Position numbers and translations under genes: made by a program. Below are positions 1 to 6,188 of a DNA stretch of 20,433 nucleotides, piece by piece (the first letter of the stretch is position 1; the number at the start of each line of letters is the position of its first letter). This DNA is from DASVXQ01 sp046727955. GTDB taxonomy: Bacteria > Actinomycetota > CALGFH01. Below the pieces are notes generated by a model that searched no databases, was not told the DNA's origin, and worked only from the letters and a program-made list of their open reading frames with translations. The stretch is taken from positions 1 through 20,433 of the forward strand of contig JBKPDO010000368.1 of NCBI GenBank assembly GCA_046727955.1, written 5' to 3'.

Positions 1-125
1 CGGACATGCTGGTCGCGCTGCGCCGGGTCATCCTCGCCGCCCAATATCTGCCAGGTTCACTGGTCGAGCCCACCACAGCGGAAATCGTCGCGGTGCAGCG
101 TGCCTGGGCCGCCGCCGCAGCATGA
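1..125 (+). CDS. 3' end of a truncated ORF, possibly a transposase C-terminus
   Basis: Reading from base 3, an open frame runs into the window and stops at TGA 123-125. It encodes about 40 residues, beginning DMLVALRRVILAAQYLPGSL and ending VQRAWAAAAA. Codons are GC-ending like those of real genes here. The pattern of a basic 'LRRVILAA' helix, a TP/TTAEI segment and a final 'AV..AW' resembles, from memory, the C-terminal tails of some actinobacterial DDE-type transposases. I could not verify this. It runs towards dnaB and ends 53 bases from the dnaB stop, so the two genes are convergent. It could equally be the tail of an unrelated chromosomal gene. Confidence 0.45.
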   Translation, partial: DMLVALRRVILAAQYLPGSLVEPTTAEIVAVQRAWAAAAA

Positions 126-178
126 ATCGCGAAAGTCGAGACTTGTGGAATTGGACATCTATCCGTGGACCCTACAGG

Positions 179-2827
179 TCACAGGCTGCGGGCGGCCATG
201 GGGGTGAAGCGGGAGTACTGGCCTTGGAAGGTGACGGTGACGCTGTCGGTGGGGCCGTTGCGGTGCTTGGCGATGATCAGGTCGGCCTCGCCCTTGCGCG
301 GCGAGTCCGGGTCGTAGATCTCGTCCCGGTAGATGAACAGGACCACGTCGGCGTCCTGCTCCAGGGAGTTGTGAGCAACGATTCCGTTGGCAACAAAATT
401 ATGCGTGCCCGGAACCGTAGCATCGTACACCGGTTGCTCACCCAACGGCTCGATGGCGACAATCGTGTCCCACAATACATCAGAGGCCGCAAGCCGCTGG
501 AGAAAGCTGTCATCAAGCACCGTAGCAATTCGTGCCATCCGTCGTCTACCTATTGCGCGACTATACAGGGTGCTGCCACAGTACTGAGTACTGATCGCCG
601 CCGAGAACTCTCTATTAGTAAGGCCACCCTGACACATGCGATCTCGTATGTGAGACCAGATTTCTTTCGGAATAGTATCCACGTTGGTGTTGGCAGCCGG
701 GACAATCGCGCGTAGCATCGTTTTCGTCGATTCAACCGCCACACCTCGCGCACCGTGGACTCCCGCAAGGCTGAGAAATCGCAGCTGATTCTCGGCACCG
801 TATAGAAAGAGGTGGTAGGTCGGTCTGTAGCCAGGCTTCTGAACTTTTTTCACACGTCCCAAGATCTCAAGTCTGAGAAGTAGGGCTTGCAAGTCGTCGA
901 TGAGGCGGGCGCTACTCGAGGCATAGTAGATCCGACCGATCCGCCCATCCAAGAGCACACTGCCATCAGTGGCCCAGAGGTGCCGGATGAATAGCGCAAT
1001 CTGTTCACGCGAGAGGACGAACACTTCGCGAGGAATAAACTTCTCATAACTTCGCAGGCCATAAAGCCCGAACTCGTCAAGCCATTTAGCGATCGGGTTG
1101 CGTTTCCCGTGGGTCAACCTGAACGGTGCGGGAAGGTACACATGGTGCCAGGTCTCCTGAGGGACTCGCCGAGGTATGATTCCGAAGTGCGACGCGGCCT
1201 CCTCGACCGCTTCCAAATTCGCTGGGTCCGCGCTGGTGTAATGGATCGGCTGACCGGACGCGAAGCAGCCGTCGCCCAGCAGATGAGCGAGCATCACTAT
1301 CTCGTGCTCGGACCACTCATGGGAGTCACTCGGCTCGGGAGTCAGCCGTGGGGTGGCGAGGCGGCTGCCGACCGACAGCTCACCAAGCGGGCGCCAGCCA
1401 TCCACGGTGAGGAACGGATGATTCTCAGTTGCCTTCACCCGCCGGCCAGAGGCGAGGCGCAGCTCGAAGATCGGCTTCACACCACTGGGGAATACATGCG
1501 TCATCGTCGCTCGGACCAGCTTGAATCCCTCGTCCAATGACCAGACAGGAATGTCACGCGCGCCGTTGACGAGCAACTCACCGAGGCTGACTTCAGCGTT
1601 GGTGTCGGCGCGGAGTATTCTCGTCTCCGCCGTCAAACAGCCGCTCTCGCGTAGATCGGAGAGCATCGGCTTCTTGTCCGACCTCGCCTCTGGTTGCCGG
1701 GAGAGCTGCGCGATGGCGATGACCGGGACTTCGAGCTCCTTGGCGAGCAGCTTGAGTGAGCGGGAGATCTCGCTGACCTCCTGCTGGCGGTTCTCGACCC
1801 GCCTGGTCGACTGCATGAGCTGCAGGTAGTCGATCACCACCAGGCCAAGGCCGTGACGCTGCTTGAGGCGCCGGCACTTCGCCCGGATCTCCATCATCGT
1901 GATGGAGGCCGAGTCGTCGATGAACAGCGGAGCCTCGGCCAGCCTGCCGAGCGAGCGGGTCAGCCGGGTCCAGTCCGAGTCCTCCATCCGCCCGGTGCGC
2001 AGCCGCTGCATGTCGACCGAGCACTCGGCGCACATCAGCCGCTGGACCAGTTCGGTCTTGCTCATCTCCAACGAGAAAACCACCGTTGGGACGCTCGACC
2101 GCACTGAGGCATTTCGGGCGATATCGAGACCTAGCGCACTTTTTCCTACGGCGGGGCGGGCCGCGACGATGACGAGGTTGGAGTTCTGGAAGCCGGAGGT
2201 GAGGCGGTCGAGCTCGGGGAAGCCGGACGGGACGCCGGTGAGCTCGCGGTGGTCCTCGTGGAGGCGCTCGATCGACTCGAGCGTGCTGGTGAGGACCTCC
2301 CGGAGGCTCTGGTAGTCCTCGGTCACCCGACCCTGGGCGACGCGGTAGACGAGTGCCTCCGCCTCGTCGACCGCCCGCTCGGTGTCCTGCGGCGTCTCGT
2401 ACCCGAGCTGCACGATCCGGGTGCCGACGTCGATCAGCCGGCGCAGGATGCCGGCCTCCTTCACGATGCGCGCGTAGTAGCCCGCGTTGGCCGCGGTCGG
2501 GACGCTGGACACGAGGGTGTGCAGGAACGGGGCGCTCCCCACGTCGGCGAGCTCCCCGCTGCGCCGCAGCTCCTCGGCTACGGTGATCGGGTCGACCGCC
2601 TGCCCGTGCGAGTACAGGTCCAGCACCGATCGGAACACCGTGCGGTGGGCCGGCCGGTAGAAGTCCTCCTCGTGCAGCGACTCGAGGACCTCCGCGATCG
2701 CGTCCTTGGACAGCAGCATCGAGCCGAGGACAGACTCCTCGGCCTCGAGGTTGTGTGGGGGGACGCGGTCGTAGATCGGGGAAGCGCCGGCCCGTTGACC
2801 TCCGTCGGAGACGGGGCGCGTGGCCAT
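179..2827 (-). CDS. dnaB: Replicative DNA helicase DnaB, interrupted by an intein
   Basis: This hexameric helicase unwinds DNA at the replication fork. The precursor is 882 residues; without the intein the exteins total 458, a normal DnaB length. The N-terminal domain spans about 20-165 ('PPHNLEAEESVLGSML'). The RecA-like domain has Walker A ARPAVGKS (223-230) and Walker B VVIDYLQL (330-337). The intein sits between RESG (ending at 396) and S821-LEQDAD, the conserved motif-H4 site also used by the Synechocystis DnaB intein. ATG 2827 is preceded by AAGGAGG with 10-base spacing. It lies 29 bases after rplI and is the last gene of the rpsF-ssb-rpsR-rplI-dnaB run, an order shared with M. tuberculosis. 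Without splicing, the insert would break an essential helicase motif. Confidence 0.97.
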   Translation of the reverse strand: MATRPVSDGGQRAGASPIYDRVPPHNLEAEESVLGSMLLSKDAIAEVLESLHEEDFYRPAHRTVFRSVLDLYSHGQAVDPITVAEELRRSGELADVGSAPFLHTLVSSVPTAANAGYYARIVKEAGILRRLIDVGTRIVQLGYETPQDTERAVDEAEALVYRVAQGRVTEDYQSLREVLTSTLESIERLHEDHRELTGVPSGFPELDRLTSGFQNSNLVIVAARPAVGKSALGLDIARNASVRSSVPTVVFSLEMSKTELVQRLMCAECSVDMQRLRTGRMEDSDWTRLTRSLGRLAEAPLFIDDSASITMMEIRAKCRRLKQRHGLGLVVIDYLQLMQSTRRVENRQQEVSEISRSLKLLAKELEVPVIAIAQLSRQPEARSDKKPMLSDLRESGCLTAETRILRADTNAEVSLGELLVNGARDIPVWSLDEGFKLVRATMTHVFPSGVKPIFELRLASGRRVKATENHPFLTVDGWRPLGELSVGSRLATPRLTPEPSDSHEWSEHEIVMLAHLLGDGCFASGQPIHYTSADPANLEAVEEAASHFGIIPRRVPQETWHHVYLPAPFRLTHGKRNPIAKWLDEFGLYGLRSYEKFIPREVFVLSREQIALFIRHLWATDGSVLLDGRIGRIYYASSSARLIDDLQALLLRLEILGRVKKVQKPGYRPTYHLFLYGAENQLRFLSLAGVHGARGVAVESTKTMLRAIVPAANTNVDTIPKEIWSHIRDRMCQGGLTNREFSAAISTQYCGSTLYSRAIGRRRMARIATVLDDSFLQRLAASDVLWDTIVAIEPLGEQPVYDATVPGTHNFVANGIVAHNSLEQDADVVLFIYRDEIYDPDSPRKGEADLIIAKHRNGPTDSVTVTFQGQYSRFTPMAARSL
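368..1639 (-). mobile_element. DnaB intein with LAGLIDADG homing endonuclease domain
   Basis: Residues 397-820 of the DnaB ORF (424 residues) are a protein-splicing element. All splicing residues are visible: Cys397 at the start (CLTAETRIL), block B T467-x-x-H470 in TENHPFLT, block F near VYDATVPGTHNF, penultimate His819, terminal Asn820, and Ser821 as first C-extein residue. The central domain has two LAGLIDADG-like helices ending LLGDG (Asp519) and LWATDG (Asp621). Both metal-binding acids are kept, so homing activity is possible. GC is lower than in the host gene: I counted 50% in 601-660 against 70% in extein bases 2461-2520, which suggests acquisition by transfer. There is no frameshift, so the element looks intact. 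Confidence 0.96.
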
Positions 2828-2856
2828 AGCCGTCGAGCCTCCTTCACTTCCCCCGC

Positions 2857-3303
2857 CTAAGCGGGCACGACCTCCACGTTGACGGTGGCCTCGACCTCCG
2901 GGTGCAGCCGGACTGTGATTCGATGCGTGCCGACGTTCTTGATCGCGCTGTCGAGATGGATGCGGCGGCGGTCGATCTGGGTCCCGCCCGTCCGCGCGAC
3001 CGCATCGACGATCTGCGGCGTGGTGATGGAGCCGAACAGGCGGCCCTCCTTACCGGCCTTGGCCGGGATCACCACTCGCAGCGACTCGAGATGGGCTGCG
3101 ACGGTGCGCGCCTGCTCGAGGTCGGCGATCTCACGGGCGACCCGCCGGGAGCGGATGCCCTCCGCCTGACGCACCGCGCCCGCCGTGGCGAGCCGCGCCA
3201 GGTTGCGAGGCAGCAGGTAATTGCGACCGTAGCCGTCGGCGACCTCCACGATGTCCCCGGGAGCGCCGACCCCCCGGACCTCCTGATTGAGGATGACCTT
3301 CAC
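2857..3303 (-). CDS. rplI: 50S ribosomal protein L9
   Basis: L9 binds 23S rRNA and projects from the 50S subunit at the base of the L1 stalk. The 148-residue product matches the usual length. It starts MKVILNQEVRGVGAPGDIVEVADGYGRNYL, shown here only in part: the motif 'VGAPGDIVEV.DGYGRNYL' is the L9 signature. A long central helix and a C-terminal domain follow. The start is GTG at 3303, with GAGG about eight bases upstream, and this gives the canonical M-K-V-I-L start. It lies 15 bases downstream of rpsR and 29 bases upstream of dnaB, so co-transcription is very likely. Nothing unusual was seen. Confidence 0.97.
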   Translation of the reverse strand: MKVILNQEVRGVGAPGDIVEVADGYGRNYLLPRNLARLATAGAVRQAEGIRSRRVAREIADLEQARTVAAHLESLRVVIPAKAGKEGRLFGSITTPQIVDAVARTGGTQIDRRRIHLDSAIKNVGTHRITVRLHPEVEATVNVEVVPA

Positions 3304-3318
3304 GTCGTCGACCTCGCG

Positions 3319-3552
3319 CTAGCGAATCGTGTAGGGAAGCAGGGCCATCTCGCGGGCGTTCTTGATCGCGGTGGCCACGTCCCGCTGGTGCTGGGCGCAG
3401 TTGCCCGTGACCCGCCTGGCGCGGATCTTGCCGCGGTCGCTCATGAACTTGCGCAGCAGGTTCACGTCCTTGTAGTCGACGTAATCCTGCTTCTCTGCGC
3501 AGAACTGGCAGAACTTCCGCTTGGGCTTGCGCTGAAACGTGCTCTTCGGCAT
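3319..3552 (-). CDS. rpsR: 30S ribosomal protein S18, zinc-binding (C+) form
   Basis: S18 pairs with S6 (rpsF) in the platform of the 30S subunit. The product has 77 residues. It contains C15-Q-F-C18 and, further on, C52-A-Q-H55. That is the set expected for the zinc-binding C+ form of S18, rather than the Cys-less paralogue that many actinobacteria express under zinc starvation. The core 'DYKDVNLLRKFMSDRGKI' is typical of S18. ATG 3552 has a strong AGGAGGT nine bases upstream. It lies 144 bases downstream of ssb and 15 upstream of rplI. The ssb-rpsR spacer contains a perfect 10-bp hairpin, listed separately. Confidence 0.97.
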   Translation of the reverse strand: MPKSTFQRKPKRKFCQFCAEKQDYVDYKDVNLLRKFMSDRGKIRARRVTGNCAQHQRDVATAIKNAREMALLPYTIR

Positions 3553-3660
3553 ATATGCGGTACCTCCTGACCGGGGCCGTGGGCTCCCATGGCCCGGGTC
3601 GATCGTTCATCTCTCTCGTCTGCTCACTTCGAGCTTTCAGTGCCTGGCTCCGGCTCGGTT

Positions 3661-3690
3661 GGGCCGCCGGGCCCGAGGCACCGGCGGCCC
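3661..3690 (-). other. Perfect 10-bp hairpin between ssb and rpsR
   Basis: GGGCCGCCGG (3661-3670) and CCGGCGGCCC (3681-3690) are exact reverse complements around a 10-base loop. The hairpin begins six bases past the ssb stop on the transcribed strand. No T-run follows, so it is not a classical intrinsic terminator. It could be an attenuator, an mRNA-end stabiliser or an RNA-processing site that sets ssb and rpsR levels apart. A 10-bp GC-only stem is not rare by chance in 70% GC DNA, so function is inferred only from its position. Confidence 0.4.
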
Positions 3691-3696
3691 CCGCGG

Positions 3697-4149
3697 CTAG
3701 AACGGCGGCTCGTCGTTGAACTGGCCGCCGCTCTTCGGGGCGCCCGCGGAGCTGCCGGCATAGTCGCCTCCACCACCACTACCGCCGCCGCGCGAGGCGC
3801 GCTCGACCTTGGCGGTGGCGAACTTCAGGCTCGGCCCGACCTCGTCGGCCTCGATCTCGGTCACCGAGCGCTTCTCACCCTCCTGCGTCTCCCACGAGCG
3901 GGTCCGCAGCCGCCCCACCACGATGCAGCGGGCGCCCTTCTGCAGCGTCTCGGCCACGTTCTCGGCCATCTGGCGCCACACGTTGACCCGGAAGAAGGAG
4001 GTCTCCCCATCCTTCCAGGAGTCGCCCTCGCGCACCCTGGGGGTGACCGCCAGGCGGAAGTTCGCCACGGCGGCGCCGTTGGGGGTGAAGCGCAGCTCTG
4101 GGTCGTCGGTCAGGTTGCCGACCAGCGTCACTTGGTTGTCGGTTGCCAC
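3697..4149 (-). CDS. ssb: Single-stranded DNA-binding protein
   Basis: SSB coats and protects single-stranded DNA during replication and repair, and recruits partner proteins through its acidic tip. The 150-residue product has an N-terminal OB fold (about 1-110: 'VTLVGNLTDDPELRFTPNG', 'FFRVNVWRQMAENV', 'GRLRTRSWE'). A glycine/serine-rich linker follows (about 118-140, with GGGSGGGG), then the conserved tip DEPPF, a variant of the classical DDIPF. The start is GTG 4149 with GAGGT upstream, giving the expected MATDNQVTLVGNLT start. It lies between rpsF and rpsR, as in most actinobacteria. The rpsF-ssb gap is about 144 bases, so an extra promoter there is possible, though none is clear. Confidence 0.97.
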   Translation of the reverse strand: MATDNQVTLVGNLTDDPELRFTPNGAAVANFRLAVTPRVREGDSWKDGETSFFRVNVWRQMAENVAETLQKGARCIVVGRLRTRSWETQEGEKRSVTEIEADEVGPSLKFATAKVERASRGGGSGGGGDYAGSSAGAPKSGGQFNDEPPF

Positions 4150-4293
4150 TCGAACACCTCACTCACATCCCGCGCCGGCTCATCGGCCGACACGAACCGG
4201 TAGTACGGGCCTTGAAGACCCGGGGCTCGACGTCTGGGACGCCGGCGGCCCCGGACCGGCGGGCCAGCGGGGAAGGAGACGTTGCCTGTCGGC

Positions 4294-4584
4294 TCAGGCG
4301 GCCTGGGGGCGGACCACCTTGTGCCGGATCACCTCGTCCGCGAGGCCGAGCACCCGTGAGAGCTCGTCCACCATCGCGGGCTCGGCCTCGAGATCGACCA
4401 CGGCGTAGTACCCCTCGTTCAGGTGCCTGATCTCGTAGGCGAAGCGGCGCTTGCCCCAGTGGTCGATGTTGACGACCTTGCCGCCCCGGCTGGTCACCGT
4501 GGTCAGGTGCCTGTCGACCGCCGCCTTGACGTCCTTGTCCTCCAGGCTGGGGTCGAGCATGAGCATGACTTCGTAACGGCGCAT
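4294..4584 (-). CDS. rpsF: 30S ribosomal protein S6
   Basis: S6 binds S18 on the platform of the small ribosomal subunit. The 96-residue product has standard family length and motifs: 'MRRYEVMLMLDPSLED' at the start, 'WGKRRFAYEI' in the middle and 'GYYAVVDLEAEPA' later. ATG 4584 is preceded by AGGAGGTGAC, a near-perfect anti-16S match at short spacing. It is the first certain gene of the ribosomal/replication operon that runs leftwards to dnaB. The TGA of a possible small ORF ends one base before its ATG, so upstream translation could affect rpsF. Confidence 0.97.
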   Translation of the reverse strand: MRRYEVMLMLDPSLEDKDVKAAVDRHLTTVTSRGGKVVNIDHWGKRRFAYEIRHLNEGYYAVVDLEAEPAMVDELSRVLGLADEVIRHKVVRPQAA

Positions 4585-4585
4585 G

Positions 4586-4789
4586 TCACCTCCTCTGGAC
4601 TATGCGGCCCCCGTTGCACAGGGCACCCCCTCGGGGTTCCCCGGACCCTTCCGGGCATGGGAGCAGGAGCGTGAAGCCGACCGAGAGTAGCAGCAGGCCG
4701 GCCTGATGGGCAACCAGGACGGCCTGCTGCCCGGCGTTGCCGCGCTCCAGCGTGGCACCCGTGCGATCCGCGATGTTCGCCCCAACCAT
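4586..4789 (-). CDS. Possible 67-residue small membrane protein upstream of rpsF
   Basis: An ATG at 4789 opens a 67-codon frame whose TGA lies one base before the rpsF ATG. Third codon positions are mostly G or C, as in neighbouring genes. The product has a hydrophilic start (MVGANIADRTGATLERG) and one hydrophobic stretch at about residues 23-43 (ending LLLLSVGFTLLL). Its C-terminus, residues 46-56 (PEGSGEPRGGA), is copy A of the repeat family. That repeat is in the same reading frame as the copy inside the glucosidase gene. No clear Shine-Dalgarno precedes the ATG, and I recognise no family. The stretch between rpsF and the GT87 gene may instead be untranslated leader and promoter DNA. Confidence 0.35.
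   Translation of the reverse strand: MVGANIADRTGATLERGNAGQQAVLVAHQAGLLLLSVGFTLLLPCPEGSGEPRGGALCNGGRIVQRR
4621..4654 (-). repeat. Repeat family copy A (core only)
   Basis: Read on the minus strand, this stretch contains GAAGGGTCCGGGGAACCCC followed by GAGGGGGTGCCC. It matches the cores of copies B and C almost base for base. The 15-bp CCGGTGGA-type units that follow the core in B and C are absent here. The segment can fold on itself (GGGTCCGGGGAACCCC is quasi-palindromic). It lies 37-70 bases upstream of the rpsF start, in the untranslated leader or the end of a small ORF. Confidence 0.8.
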
Positions 4790-4872
4790 GGGCGAATTCT
4801 CGCACCGGCCCCCGACAGTCGCTGGACGCCGTCCACACCCCCTCGCGGGCCGGACCGGAGGCGGGCAGCCCC

Positions 4873-6186
4873 TCAGGCGCCCTCGTCGCCAGCCGTGGCT
4901 GGACCGGCGCGCGCGCCGCCGCCGCTGGCTACGAAGAGCCGCACCACCAGCGCGCAGGCCAGGACGAGCAGAAGGTTGCGGAGGGTGAGCACGCCGATGT
5001 CGACCCGGTCGAGGTGGCGGAGCTGGCTGTAACGGAACGGGAACTCGACCTGGCTGATCACGGCGGCAACGGCCAGCGCCCACAGGGCGCGGCGACCGGC
5101 GGGCTGGACGGCCAGGCCGGCGGCGGCCGCGACCAGCCACACGAGGTACTGCGGCGAGAGCACGCGGGTGGGGAGCACGAAGGCGAACACGCCGATGGTG
5201 AGCACCGCCGCCCAGTCGCCGGGCGCGAGCCCCCGCGACCGCGACGAGCGCCACCACACCAGCCACGCCGCCGCGGCCAGCATTGCCGCGGTCGCGGCCG
5301 TCGACACCAGCTTCATCGTCCCAGATACGCTCGAGTCCAGGTCGTAGGCGCCGAAGCCGTGGACGGTGCGGGCCTTGACGCCGAAGGCGAGGTGCGCCAG
5401 GTCGATCAGGTTGGCGGGCAGGCTCTCGATCTGCACGCCCCGCCGGACGTGGTAGAGCAGCGAGTCGAGCGTGCCCGTGACCGAGATGGCCAGCGCCGGC
5501 GCGGCGGTGAGGGCGAAGCCCAGCAGGAAGGGCGGCACGGTGCGCCTGAGCGATCGCCACCAGCCCAGCGCCGGCACCAGGCCGAGCACCAGCAGCGGCG
5601 CGAGCACCGCAGGGTACAGCTTGGCGGCGGCGCCGTACCCGAGTGCGGCCGCAGCCGGCCCGGCCCGGCTCTCGGCGGCCAGCGCGACGGCCAGCAGCAC
5701 GCACACCGCCGGCACCAGGTCGAAGCGCAGCACCAGCAGTGGCCCGATGGCGAGCATGCCGAGCGTGTAGGCCAGCGGGATGCGGCGCCGCCCGCGGTCG
5801 GTGGCACGGGCGAGCCGCCAGGCCGCGTACAGCCCGACCGCGTCGACCAGGACCATCTCGATCGCGAAGACCAGCCGGTAGCCGGCTCCGGTGCCTACCA
5901 CCAGGCCGGGCAGCAGGGTGAAGGGCACGCTGCCCGGCGGGTACTCGATGGCGACGTCGCGGTAGGGCAGCTCGCCCTGGAACATGCGCTCGACCTTGGC
6001 CCCGTAGCCGCGGACGTCCCCGTACAGGTCGGTCGAGTACAGCCGCGGGTTGAGGGAGACCACCAGCAGGAGCACTCGGGTGGCGGCCCAGAGCCACACG
6101 AACGCCGGCACTGCCTGCCTGACGGACCGGAGCCGCTCGGGCCGGTCGCTGGCCGGTCGCTCGGCGGTGGCGGTGCTCGTGGCCAT
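4873..6186 (-). CDS. GT87-type polyprenol-phosphate-mannose-dependent mannosyltransferase-like membrane protein
   Basis: The 437-residue protein is built of many hydrophobic helices (for example 'FVWLWAATRVLLLVVSLN' near 30 and 'RNLLLVLACALVVRLFV' near 410). It resembles the GT87/DUF2029 family that includes PimE and Rv0051. These GT-C enzymes add mannose from polyprenyl-phosphate-mannose to lipids outside the membrane. The first extracytoplasmic loop contains 'STDLYGDVRGYG' and 'IEYPPG', where the family keeps its catalytic Asp and a Y-P-P motif. The start ATG 6186 is two bases after the penicillin-binding-protein stop, so translational coupling is likely. The PBP-GT87-rpsF order is also that of M. 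tuberculosis. The exact acceptor cannot be read from the sequence. Confidence 0.82.
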   Translation of the reverse strand: MATSTATAERPASDRPERLRSVRQAVPAFVWLWAATRVLLLVVSLNPRLYSTDLYGDVRGYGAKVERMFQGELPYRDVAIEYPPGSVPFTLLPGLVVGTGAGYRLVFAIEMVLVDAVGLYAAWRLARATDRGRRRIPLAYTLGMLAIGPLLVLRFDLVPAVCVLLAVALAAESRAGPAAAALGYGAAAKLYPAVLAPLLVLGLVPALGWWRSLRRTVPPFLLGFALTAAPALAISVTGTLDSLLYHVRRGVQIESLPANLIDLAHLAFGVKARTVHGFGAYDLDSSVSGTMKLVSTAATAAMLAAAAWLVWWRSSRSRGLAPGDWAAVLTIGVFAFVLPTRVLSPQYLVWLVAAAAGLAVQPAGRRALWALAVAAVISQVEFPFRYSQLRHLDRVDIGVLTLRNLLLVLACALVVRLFVASGGGARAGPATAGDEGA

Positions 6187-6188
6187 CC

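Noticed and set aside
4585..4872. A clear promoter for the rpsF-dnaB operon
   Set aside because: No pair of boxes with acceptable spacing was found on the minus strand; candidates such as CATAGT lie too close to the rpsF ribosome-binding site.
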